From Burkholderiales bacterium RIFCSPLOWO2_02_FULL_57_36 (GTDB taxonomy: Bacteria > Pseudomonadota > Gammaproteobacteria > Burkholderiales > Burkholderiaceae_D): a stretch of 64,000 bases of DNA. The position numbers were made by a program, and so were the translations under genes. The notes beneath the pieces are model-generated. The model saw only the letters and a program-made list of their open reading frames with translations, made no database searches and was not told the DNA's origin. The stretch's first letter is position 1, and each line of letters opens with the position of its first letter. Shown in pieces: positions 9,558-19,300 of the stretch. Where the stretch lies: assembly GCA_001770855.1 (NCBI GenBank), contig MESE01000052.1, forward strand, positions 39,483 through 103,482, given 5' to 3'.

Positions 9558-12500
9558 ATGAAAAAATCATCCTGCCTCTACCCGGTTCGGGCCGCCGTTA
9601 TCGGCGCGCTGCTACTCGTGATGCACCAGGCCATCGGTGCGGATGCGAATCCGCCCGTCAAGGCGACCGAAGCACCGGCCGCTGTTGCCGGCACGCCCGT
9701 CGCGTCGGCGCCGACCGCTACCACGACAGCCAAACCGATCGAGCCGGCTGACGCCAAGCCCATTGCTCCGGCTACGGACAAAGCGACCGAACCGGTAATT
9801 GCCAAGCCCGCCGAACCGGCTGTAGCCAAACCCGACGAACCGGCTGTAGCCAAGGCCGCCGAACCGGCTGCAGCCAAGCCCGCCGAACCGGCTGCAGCCA
9901 AGGCCGCCGAACCGGCTGCAGCCAAGGCCGTCGATCAGGTTACAGCGAAAACGATCGAACCGGTAACCGCGAAACCTGTCGATCCGTCTGCCGCCAAACC
10001 AGCCGAGCCGGCTGCGGGCGGGAAAGCGGTGAAACCAGCGGACGCAGCGCCAAGCGTCAACCAGGTTGGGACGACGGCCTCATCCAAGGCCGCGCCATCG
10101 ACAGCCAAACAGCCTGATGCGGTCATCGTTGAGCAAACCGATGGTGCGACCGGACGGTTGCTGTCGCTGGACGTGCTCAAGAAATACAACCGCAAGCGCC
10201 GTAAAAAAATCCAGGACGCTTTGCTCGAAATCTATCGCGACGATCCGATCTACATGGCGGCGCGCTCGGAAATCTCGCGGCCGCTTTCCGATGACGTGGT
10301 CGGTCCGATCACGCTGTCGTACATCAACCGGTTCTGGCTGTACTACAGCATCGACCCGGTCGGCAACCTGACCGATGCATCGGTCGATGCAATGCTGCAT
10401 TTCGCGCAAATGATCCAGCAGTTTCCGGATTGGAGAAAGGACTTGTTGAGCGCGGAATTCGGACACTGGATCGACGCCCGGCCGATGCCGGAAAGAGCCG
10501 AGGATTACCGGATCCGGCTGGCGGTGGATGAGGTGCTGCTGCCGCCGCTGCTCCGGCGTTATCGTGCCGATGCCCGCTGGCAGGCATTTTCCGGCGTCGA
10601 TACCGAAAATGCGCCGTTATCGGTTTACTGGTATGGACTTACTGCGGACGATTTCAAGTCGCTCGGAGAAAAGGCGGCAGTGGCGCCGGCCCTCGAAGCG
10701 CTCAAGGACGAGACGTTCACCAGCAAGCGGGATTTCGAAAAAGCGGTGCTGGCCGCGTTGGCGGACGCCACCGCGCAGCCATCCGCCTATCTTCCGAATA
10801 TCGAACGCCAGGCGCGCGGAACCGGATACACATTGACCGCCAAGGGGATGGAGAAACTGCTGAATGGTCCGGCTCTTCCGCAGGAAGTGCTGAGCGCAGC
10901 CGAAACGATCAAAGGCGACGTCTATGCGGACCAGGCCGGAATCGAGCAAGCGGTAACCGAGGCGATCGAGCAGGCCGAACAAAAATCCGCGCAGTACACG
11001 CCGCTGATCATGCGGGAGACCGTGCCTGTGACGATCTATGCATTTACCGATACGGTGCTGGAAAAGCTGGGCGCGGACCAGAAAACGGTAGCGGTTCCGG
11101 CCGTCGTGTCGAAGATGCTGGCGGATTTGACCGACGTGCAGTATCCGCGGCTTTCATTGTTCGACAAGGCCGTTCTCGCCAAATTGCGCGCGCGGATTGG
11201 CGCGTGTCCCGGCGGCATGACCAACTACGAACAGATCCGGCAAAAAGATCGGAAAATCACTTCGGAGGAAATGCAGGCATTGAAGGACGCGGTCGGCGAG
11301 CCGCTGGCATCGCAACTGGAAAAATTATGGAAGGGCGGGGAGTGCGATGCAACCCAATTGGCGGAAATGAATACGCGAATTTCCGAACTCTACGGGCGCT
11401 ATCGGCCGGCGATCGGGGAACTGGTCCGCAAGTCGCCTTCCTTCGACGCAAGCAAACAAGTCAAATGGACCGGTGATTCCTGCGGCTGCATGAACGATCA
11501 GATGTCGGGAGAGGTGTACCAGTTCTATCCATTTTGGATGGCCGGCGAACCGCAACGAGTGAACTTCAGCACCATCTCGCGCATCGGCTACTACGGTGTG
11601 ACTTTTGATGAACTAGGCGTCTTGCGCATGGCCAATGACGGCCGGGAGCTCAAGGAGATTTTCCGGAATTCCGATAGCGCGCAACTGGCTTTCGTCGGGA
11701 CAGCCCGCAAGCACCGGACAAAGCTGGATTGGGTGATCCACAAAACCGACTGGAAAGCATGGAAAAACATCAGTGATGCCGAAAAAAGGAAATCGTTCGA
11801 TCAACTGGAAGCCAACATCATCGGCTTGCTCAGTGCAAAACTGACCGATCTGCCGTCGAAGCTGTTGCCCTATCTGTCGCTCGGAACAAAGGAGGTGCCT
11901 GGGCGCGGCGACGGCGTGACTTTGTATTTCGACGGTTATCCGCGCGACGAAGCATCGGTAGCGCTATTCGGCGTTTTCCTGAAAAAACTGCAGGCCGAAC
12001 TGCATGCCAACGGCTTCGCGCTCAATATCCTGATGCGGCAATCGGAAATGAATAAAAGCGATGGAATTTATTCTTATCCAAAGCTGCTCGAGATGACCCA
12101 AATGGAGGCGAAGCCGAAGAACAAGAAGTATTTCTCGTTCAATGCAAAGCCGGCGTTCAGATTGCCGAATTTCCTGGTGTTGACCGAAGAGCCGACCAGC
12201 GAATCGAAAAAGAAATTGCGGTCCGACATCGAAGCGGCGTTCCATGGCGTGGACAGGGCAAACATATTGCGGCAAATCGTACCTGTGACGGAATTCGACA
12301 GGAGCAACTGGCAACAGCTGGAAGACGATCTCATCTATTACCGCGACAATTTCGGCGGCGTCGGTTTCTGGCCGCTCAGCATGAACCAGCCGGGTGCGGC
12401 TGCGCTCAAGGACGGCGTCCAGCACTGCGATGTTACGCGGTCGATCGCCGATTGCCTGCAGGACTATTACCAGATCGAGCCAGGCACGGCGAGCAGCAAG

Positions 12501-12812
12501 GTGTGCAATTTCGTGTGTGAAAACCGCTGGGGATTCCGCTTCGGCCTTGATCTGATCCTGTTGTTTCTGCTGGCTGGCGCGGTAACTTATTACCGGTCAT
12601 GCCGCTGGCGTCCGGTCATCGAAAAAAATTATCTCGTGCCGCTGGGCGCCGGTGCCGCGTGCCTGGCCATTTTCACGGCACTGGTGTCGTGCGATCCTTA
12701 CCTTAACCGCCTGTCCCAGGGTTATGTGATACCGGCGGTCCTGTTGGTGGTGATCGTCGGCATCGTCCTGTTTTATCGTCACAAGTTCAAGGTGCGGGAT
12801 GAGCAGCCATAA
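9558..12812 (+). CDS. Large exported, membrane-anchored protein of the eCIS locus, function unknown
   Basis: 1084 residues. A signal peptide or N-terminal anchor (basic MKKSS, hydrophobic residues 13-25) is followed by an Ala/Pro/Lys/Glu low-complexity linker (residues about 50-165) built from 8-residue units. A long globular region follows (residues 200-980), and three hydrophobic segments at about 995-1015, 1028-1048 and 1058-1076 end the protein. Around residues 650-690 a Y-x-F-Y-P-F-W...R-I-G-Y-Y-G-V-T-F-D-E pattern, and around 788-800 T-L-Y-F-D-G-Y-P, resemble beta strands of GH18-like TIM barrels. This is weak and catalytic residues could not be confirmed. The gap to the ATPase gene is only 7 bases. 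Given the envelope topology, a role in anchoring or releasing the particle, or in cell-wall processing, is possible but unproven. Confidence 0.72.
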   Translation: MKKSSCLYPVRAAVIGALLLVMHQAIGADANPPVKATEAPAAVAGTPVASAPTATTTAKPIEPADAKPIAPATDKATEPVIAKPAEPAVAKPDEPAVAKAAEPAAAKPAEPAAAKAAEPAAAKAVDQVTAKTIEPVTAKPVDPSAAKPAEPAAGGKAVKPADAAPSVNQVGTTASSKAAPSTAKQPDAVIVEQTDGATGRLLSLDVLKKYNRKRRKKIQDALLEIYRDDPIYMAARSEISRPLSDDVVGPITLSYINRFWLYYSIDPVGNLTDASVDAMLHFAQMIQQFPDWRKDLLSAEFGHWIDARPMPERAEDYRIRLAVDEVLLPPLLRRYRADARWQAFSGVDTENAPLSVYWYGLTADDFKSLGEKAAVAPALEALKDETFTSKRDFEKAVLAALADATAQPSAYLPNIERQARGTGYTLTAKGMEKLLNGPALPQEVLSAAETIKGDVYADQAGIEQAVTEAIEQAEQKSAQYTPLIMRETVPVTIYAFTDTVLEKLGADQKTVAVPAVVSKMLADLTDVQYPRLSLFDKAVLAKLRARIGACPGGMTNYEQIRQKDRKITSEEMQALKDAVGEPLASQLEKLWKGGECDATQLAEMNTRISELYGRYRPAIGELVRKSPSFDASKQVKWTGDSCGCMNDQMSGEVYQFYPFWMAGEPQRVNFSTISRIGYYGVTFDELGVLRMANDGRELKEIFRNSDSAQLAFVGTARKHRTKLDWVIHKTDWKAWKNISDAEKRKSFDQLEANIIGLLSAKLTDLPSKLLPYLSLGTKEVPGRGDGVTLYFDGYPRDEASVALFGVFLKKLQAELHANGFALNILMRQSEMNKSDGIYSYPKLLEMTQMEAKPKNKKYFSFNAKPAFRLPNFLVLTEEPTSESKKKLRSDIEAAFHGVDRANILRQIVPVTEFDRSNWQQLEDDLIYYRDNFGGVGFWPLSMNQPGAAALKDGVQHCDVTRSIADCLQDYYQIEPGTASSKVCNFVCENRWGFRFGLDLILLFLLAGAVTYYRSCRWRPVIEKNYLVPLGAGAACLAIFTALVSCDPYLNRLSQGYVIPAVLLVVIVGIVLFYRHKFKVRDEQP
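9801..9920 (+). repeat. Five tandem 24-bp units encoding A-K-x-x-E-P-A-x
   Basis: Five consecutive 24-base units with few mismatches encode the periplasmic linker of the 1084-residue protein. More diverged units continue on both sides (about 9728-10018). Such repeats are prone to copy-number change. Confidence 0.9.
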
Positions 12813-12824
12813 CCTCGAAGGAGA

Positions 12825-14759
12825 ATGTCCATGAAGCGTGCATTGCAAAAGCAAGCGGTCGGAGGCGTGCCAATGGCCGCAGCTCGGACAAGCGGCGCGG
12901 AATCTGCTTTCATTGATAACCGACCCGCGAGCGACGTGCAACGCAAGTTGCGCAATACGATCGAGAATGGCGCGCCGATGATCGCCCAGCGAAAAAAGAT
13001 GGAGGCGATTCGCGGCGAACCGGCACAGCGTAAGGCAGAGGAGGATCCGCTCCAGGCAAAGTCCGCCGCTGCGCAGCGTGTGGCGGATGACGAGGACGTA
13101 TTGCAGGGAAAGTTCGATGGCTTGGCAGCGAATGCGGTACAAAAGAAAGACGTACCAAATGAAAACGGCATGCCGGAACAATTGAAAGCCGGTATCGAGT
13201 CATTGTCCGGCGTGGACATGTCTAACGTACGGGTGCACGCCAATTCGGAAAAGCCGGCGCAACTCAATGCGCTGGCCTATGCGCAAGGCAACGACATTCA
13301 TCTCGGTCCCGGCCAGGAACAGCATTTGCCGCATGAGGCGTGGCATGTGGTGCAGCAGCGGCAGGGCCGGGTAGAGCCGACGACCCAGGCCAAGGGAACC
13401 GCAATCAACGATGATGCCAACCTCGAACAGGAAGCCGATGTGATGGGTGCACGGGCGATCCAGATGCACACGGTGCAGAGAAAGCAGGCAGTGAGCGACG
13501 GCAATGCGGTATCGAGCGATGCGCAAACGCCATCGGCTTCGATGCTGCAAATCATGCAGCTTTATGCTGGCGTTGCTCAACTGGGAAGGAACCATGCAGG
13601 CGGAAACCCCAGAGGCAGGGGCGGCAAAGGCGGCTACCATTCCGGCAAAGGCGGGAAAAAAAATATTCACAAGGGAGGAAAGCCCGCCGAGGAAATGCTG
13701 CGTCGGAAAAATATCGGCCTCCATGATGAAAGACGAAAGGCGCGCAGGCAAAGACCCGTCCACAATTTCGATCCTGCCCCTCATGCTCGCGGAAACGACG
13801 GGAATCATGCACGGCGTGACGTACCCCAAGAAGACGATGTTCATGATATGCCGGTCCAGGGCGGTCTTGGAATGGGCGTTGGTCTTGGCGTGGTTATCGA
13901 CGATATGGAGGATCTGGACGACGAACGAGGGCGCGGCGAAGTGCGCATCGATATGCCGGACGACGAACAAGGGCGCGGCGAAGTGCGGATCGATATGCCG
14001 GACGATCAGCGGGTACAAGGCGGGGTTCGCCGCCGGCGCGGCATAGGAAAAAGAATACGCGACAAGGCTTTCGGGGGCCGGACTTTCGGCGACGGCTCCA
14101 ATTTGATCGGCGCAACCGCGAACACGATTGGCGACGGGACGTATCACGAAGTCGCAATTGCATCGACACTGCTCATGATCGGCAGCGCGGGCGTACTGGC
14201 CAGCGGAATCAAACTGCTCATCGATGGCACCTCAAGATCCACCACGGCGACCAAGCCCGAAGACAAACGGGAAGCCCGGAACACCATGGCGATGGGCGGC
14301 TCCAACATGTATAGCGGCCTGATGGGAATGCTTTCCGCCTCCGCTGCATTGGCCGAAAAGAAAACGCTGGCGACCATTTGGGGCACCGTATCGACCGGGG
14401 CATGGGTAGTCACTGAGCTGATAAACATTGTTTCCCAAGTCGACATTATTCAGATTCTGTTCAGGAAGAATAAGTCGAAAGTGGAGTATGTAAAGCCACT
14501 GCTCGCCTTGCTGGCATCCCTGATCAAATGCATAGGTGGCATTCTGTATGTATACAGCGCCATCATGAGCGCCGTCGACGAAAAAAGCGACGACGGGCCG
14601 AAAAACGCCGGCATCAGTTTGATGATTATCGGTGCCGGCATCAGCACCTTGCATGGAATCATCAAGCTTCTGCTGATCTGCATACAGAAATGCAGGGAGG
14701 GCGGTAATCATGAGCCGGAGGACGTCATTGAGGATCTGGATCTGGAGATGGGGCAATAG
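12825..14759 (+). CDS. eCIS cargo-like protein: DUF4157 domain plus C-terminal multi-pass membrane region
   Basis: 644 residues. A leader with F-I-D-N-R at residues 29-33 and QRKL shortly after is followed by a linker rich in QR/QK pairs. The DUF4157 domain spans about residues 112-215, with H170-E-A-W-H174 and a downstream E-A-D, the arrangement of a zincin-like HExxH...E site. DUF4157 proteins are strongly associated with eCIS loci and are regarded as candidate cargo. The middle is Gly/Arg/Asp-rich and carries two 14-residue repeats. The last 210 residues contain about four hydrophobic segments (LLMIGSAGVLASGI, GLMGMLSASAAL, LLALLASLIKCIGGILYVY, SLMIIGAGISTL), suggesting membrane insertion or pore formation. 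AAGGAGAATGTCC upstream of the ATG gives a good ribosome-binding site. Confidence 0.82.
   Translation: MSMKRALQKQAVGGVPMAAARTSGAESAFIDNRPASDVQRKLRNTIENGAPMIAQRKKMEAIRGEPAQRKAEEDPLQAKSAAAQRVADDEDVLQGKFDGLAANAVQKKDVPNENGMPEQLKAGIESLSGVDMSNVRVHANSEKPAQLNALAYAQGNDIHLGPGQEQHLPHEAWHVVQQRQGRVEPTTQAKGTAINDDANLEQEADVMGARAIQMHTVQRKQAVSDGNAVSSDAQTPSASMLQIMQLYAGVAQLGRNHAGGNPRGRGGKGGYHSGKGGKKNIHKGGKPAEEMLRRKNIGLHDERRKARRQRPVHNFDPAPHARGNDGNHARRDVPQEDDVHDMPVQGGLGMGVGLGVVIDDMEDLDDERGRGEVRIDMPDDEQGRGEVRIDMPDDQRVQGGVRRRRGIGKRIRDKAFGGRTFGDGSNLIGATANTIGDGTYHEVAIASTLLMIGSAGVLASGIKLLIDGTSRSTTATKPEDKREARNTMAMGGSNMYSGLMGMLSASAALAEKKTLATIWGTVSTGAWVVTELINIVSQVDIIQILFRKNKSKVEYVKPLLALLASLIKCIGGILYVYSAIMSAVDEKSDDGPKNAGISLMIIGAGISTLHGIIKLLLICIQKCREGGNHEPEDVIEDLDLEMGQ
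13917..14000 (+). repeat. Two tandem 42-bp units
   Basis: Units 13917-13958 and 13959-14000 differ at two positions and encode DDE-x-GRGEVRIDMP twice, in the charged linker before the membrane region of the 644-residue protein. Confidence 0.9.
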
Positions 14760-14775
14760 CTAAAAAGGAATAGCC

Positions 14776-16224
14776 ATGAAGCAGACAATGCCGGTCCGGC
14801 CTGAAGCGGAAAACAGCAGTGCAGCAAGCGGGAGAGTTGCCGATGAAAACCGGCAGGATGCCTTTGTCGACAACCGCACCACGGCTGCTGCTCAGCGCAA
14901 GCTGGCGTACGAGATTGACCGCAGCCCGCGCATGGCCGCGCAGCGCAGGCAGAGCGGGATGCAGCCGGCATTCCAGATTCGCGGCATCCCGATGGATCGA
15001 AATGAACCCGCCTCCGCGAGGCCCGCGATGCAAAACCAGCCAGTCCAGCGCGAGGTCCGGGTTGACAGCTTGGACGATGGGGCGGAGTTCGAGGTGACCG
15101 ATTTCGTTCCGAAGCACTTTGGATTTACCTCCGCAGGCGCTCTCATTTACCGCAAGTGGCTGAAGGATGGAGTGGATCATCACTATGCGACGAAACAGCA
15201 ACTGGTTGCGGCGATAGAAGCGCTGGCCCGGCCATCCAGGCAATCTTTCGGCGGCATCTTCGCACATGCCGCGCAACAAGCCGGTGTGGACATCCACTGG
15301 CTGGAACAGTATCTGACGGACATGGGCGGAACACTGCAGACCCTGAATCTGGAAACACCGGAAATGATTGTAGAGAAGATCCATGTGCGTAATCCGAATT
15401 CGACGATTTCCGTCGAGCAGATCGAAGACTTCACATTACAAGAGTTGATGGAGCAGATTCTCCTGTCGAACATCATGACGCAGAGTTGCGGGCAGACTGC
15501 CAACCTGATTCATGAATTCCTGGCGCCATCCACTACTGGCGTGGCGCCTGTTGAAATGGATCTATCCGCGGTGATTAGTGCGATCCGGAGTGCTAATGAC
15601 AAGTCAGCCAGCGAATTGAAGCACCAGAATGTAAAGATCGAAGGTGGCGGGCACGCATTTGTGGTTGAGGTTTTCAACGATCGCGGCAAGATTTTCCAGA
15701 GTTTCTTCGGAAGATATTCCTTTGCAAAAGATCTGGAGCGGAACAAGAGCTACCCGCTTGGCCAGTTCGTACAGAAGCTGGAAAATGCGCTGGCAACCAC
15801 GCCTGTCAGCGCTACTGCGCCGGCAAAAGTCGATGCGGCGCGGATTGAATTGTTCAACAGCGGCGCGGTGCACCCGGACGGAAAATTCCGGATCAATATT
15901 TTCGCCTCCGAGAGCAATGTGGAACAGCGGATCGCCAATAAATTTGCCGCGCAATCAAATGTGTGGAACCCGCGACTGGGCGATGCCGCGAAGGACCATT
16001 TGCATAACGGCGAGCCTGAAGATGCGATGGATGGGCCGCCGGTGACCATACTGGATTACGAATTCAAGGTAATCGGCATGACGCTTGACTTTGGCGATAT
16101 CAATGAAGACGTAATCAAAAATGGTGGATTGGATATCGGTGCGACGGCAATGCTGGACGCGTACCGGTTTGTTTTAAAAAGCAAAACCGCAACAAATTAT
16201 CGCTTCGAGTATGACCCGGCATGA
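14776..16224 (+). CDS. eCIS cargo-like protein without DUF4157; putative Cys/His hydrolase
   Basis: 482 residues. It starts MKQ and has F30-V-D-N-R then AAAQRKL, the leader shared with the neighbouring DUF4157 proteins, but no HExxH or DUF4157 domain. The C-terminal half has S-C-G-Q-T-A-N-L with Cys238 at the start of a helix, and G-G-G-H-A-F-V-V-E-V with His293 on a strand, followed by N301-D302. This order (Cys on a helix N-terminus, His on a strand, then Asp/Asn) is that of papain-like or transglutaminase-like enzymes, which include many deamidase and protease toxins. The activity is inferred and no named family was recognised. The gene lies 16 bases after the previous one. AAAAAGGAATAGCC precedes the ATG. 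Confidence 0.72.
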   Translation: MKQTMPVRPEAENSSAASGRVADENRQDAFVDNRTTAAAQRKLAYEIDRSPRMAAQRRQSGMQPAFQIRGIPMDRNEPASARPAMQNQPVQREVRVDSLDDGAEFEVTDFVPKHFGFTSAGALIYRKWLKDGVDHHYATKQQLVAAIEALARPSRQSFGGIFAHAAQQAGVDIHWLEQYLTDMGGTLQTLNLETPEMIVEKIHVRNPNSTISVEQIEDFTLQELMEQILLSNIMTQSCGQTANLIHEFLAPSTTGVAPVEMDLSAVISAIRSANDKSASELKHQNVKIEGGGHAFVVEVFNDRGKIFQSFFGRYSFAKDLERNKSYPLGQFVQKLENALATTPVSATAPAKVDAARIELFNSGAVHPDGKFRINIFASESNVEQRIANKFAAQSNVWNPRLGDAAKDHLHNGEPEDAMDGPPVTILDYEFKVIGMTLDFGDINEDVIKNGGLDIGATAMLDAYRFVLKSKTATNYRFEYDPA

Positions 16225-16318
16225 CAATGCATTGATGATCCGGAACCGGGCGGCCTTGAGATGCTGAACCAATTATCAACATGAGGCAGCCAGTGGATCA
16301 CGCCGAAGGGAAAACGAT

Positions 16319-19300
16319 ATGAAGCAACGAATAGAGCGTGAATCCGGGCAGCAGCCATCGAACATTGAGGACAGGACGCCCGCCGGCCATCAGGCGCCAT
16401 TTGTCGATAATCGCAGCTCTGCAGCGACGCAGCGCAAGCTTGCTCGCATGATTGCACAGGGGACTTCGGCGCAACGCAAGCAGATGACGCTCATATCCGG
16501 CGCAACAGCGCAGCGTATGAACGACGAGGAAGAAGAACCCCTGCAGCGCGCCGGCATGGAAGAGGCGGCGTTGCCGCAAGCCAGGCTTGCCGAATCAGCA
16601 CCGGCGCAATTGGCGCAACAGGAAGCGCCCAAGGCCAATGACACGGGGCTGCCGAACCAGCTGAAATCGGGCATTGAAAACCTGTCTGGCATGAGCATGG
16701 ATCATGTGCAGGTGCATTACAACTCGGCGCAACCGGCGCAGTTGAACGCGCATGCGTATGCGCAGGGTAGCGAGATTCATGTGGCGCCCGGGCAGGAAAG
16801 GCATTTGCCGCACGAGGCGTGGCATGTGGTGCAGCAGGCGCAAGGAAGAGTGCGGCCCACCATGCAGATGAAAGGTGGCGTTCCAATCAATGATGATGAG
16901 CGCCTGGAGCACGAAGCGGATGTAATGGGGACCAGGGCGGTTGCGCAACGTGCGGGTGAAAGTGAAGATGCGCCAGGAGGGACAACAGAGAAGTATTCCG
17001 GCCTGGCGGATTCCAGTCGGCAGGAGCCAGTGCAACGGAGAAGAGCCCGCCATTTCGATGATGGGAATTCATCGAGACTTTCACGGACTTTGTCGCGTCC
17101 ACGGCTCGCGTCGCCCCATGTAGCACTACAGAAGGTAGAGTCTGGTGGAATTGCCAATCGCGGAAACGATTGTTTCCTCAACGCCGTTCTGCAGTTGGTC
17201 GGCGCAGGATACGCCCCATTGTTCAATCCGGAGAGAAATTTGTGGGGGGAAGACTCCCGGATAATACAGGCGGCTCTATGGCGCGTAATCGGACGTGTCA
17301 ATTCCGGAGAAGATGTCGACAAGGAGGCGATCGGTACCTTGCGCAAGCCCTTGGTGGGCCACAAGGTCCAGGGCAAGCCTATTGTTCCATCGGAAGACGA
17401 TCAGGAGGATGCCGCGGAGGTCTTGGAGCGGTTGCTGAGCTTGGCGCTCCCCGGAGGCCAGACGGTAGGCGTCGAGGAAACTCGGCGCTTCAAGAAATCG
17501 ACCAAGGACGAAGGTTTCAAAGGCAAGCGCGAACAATTGCTGGAATACCAGGACAACCAGGCGGCAGTCGCACACAATACCTCCATCATTCCGGTTGAAA
17601 TGGAGAACTACGCGACCTTCCATGAGTTCTTGTTTCGTGAATACGGCGAAGGAAATATCACCACGGAATTCGATGCAAAAAACCGGGCGGCCCTGTTGGT
17701 AGGAGAGGAGGTTCATCGGGTCGATGAAATTTCCGTTCAACGACGGTTCACCCAGTTGCCGGATGTCCTGACCTTCCACTTGCACCGATTCCGGATCGGC
17801 GCGGAAGGCGCGCAGCAACGGATCGGTCGATCCTTCGATATGCCTCCCGAGTTGGTCCTCAAGGCCGGCAAGGATAAATCCGCGACATGGAATCGCTATC
17901 GGCTGGTCGCCTTCGTGGTGCAATCAGGCGGCCTGGGCGGTGGGCATTATGTGGCCGAACGGCTGGAACAGGAAGGCTGGCTGACCAAGGACGATGACAA
18001 GAAATCCGATGCAAAGCGCGCACCGCAAAATGTGACTCAGGGATACCTCTACACCTATCAGCGCATTGAACGGGTTTCGACGAAGCCATCGGATCCGCTT
18101 CTGCAGGAAACGCAACCTTCCCAGACGGAGTTCGTCCGCGACATCGATTTTGGACCGAGCGAATCGAGCGATTCCACATTGAAGGGGACAGTTGAAGAAT
18201 CTCAGGCGATTGCAAGCACCAAACACTCCGGCTTGGCGAACAATGGAACAGATTGTTTCATGAATGTAGCCTTGCAGATGATGAACGGCCCCCTGCGCGA
18301 TGTGTTCGATCCGGTCAAGATGAATCCGAAATCCCCGAAATTCTCGTTCTTCGAAACGCTATGGAAAATGCTCAGGGCGCTAAGAGCCGAGGGGAGCAAG
18401 GCGCTCCCGCACAAACACGTTGCGGCGATCCGCAAGGTTTTGAAAGCAGAAAATCTGTTGAGCTCGGAAGTCGGGCAGGAAGATGCGTCTGAACTCCTGT
18501 TGAAACTGCTCGATCTGGCGCTGCAAGGTGCGCAAAAAATCGGCATCTCCAGGGAGCGTAGTTTCGAGGCGTCGGCCTCTACTGCCTATGTCGGTGAAGT
18601 CACGCGGGATCCGGCCGAATACGATCCTTCTGGCACGAATGTGGCGCCGGAAGCGCCGGCCAACGCCATTCCCGTCGATATCCGGGATTACGATACTCTG
18701 GAGCAGTTCATCGGAACGCGATTCGGGAAAGGTACGTACATCGATTACGGAAAAGGGAACGAGCCGAAAATACTCCAAGGGGAACAGATGTTGACGGTGT
18801 CGCGGGTAAAAGAAGTGCTCAAGTTCACCCAATTGCCGAGTCTTTTGACGTTTGTCCTCAATCGGTCCATGCAAAACGAAGAAGGACGCCGCAGGCGTTT
18901 GGACAAAGCGTTTTTCATGCCGGACATGTTCGCGCTGACGAATCCGCAAGACCCGTCAAGCGTTCTACGCTACCGGTTAAACGGCGTGATCGTCCAGTCC
19001 GGAACGCTCGAAGAGGGGCACTACTACGGATGGATGCGTTCAGGCGATCAATGGCTCAAGGCAAATGACGCCAAAGTGACGGAGCATGTAAGTCCAGGTG
19101 CGGATCAGGACCGAGGATACGTCTATACCTACGAGCAGGTTTCGGACAAGGCATCCGAAAAAATGGCTTCGGCCGAGGTCATGTCTTCCATGTCTCCCGA
19201 TGCTCTATTGCTGCACGAGGTGCTTCGAAAGAATCGAAGGCGTGCTTTACAGATTTTATCCACCGGTCGAGTTCCTTTGAATTTCAAGCATCCCAAATCT

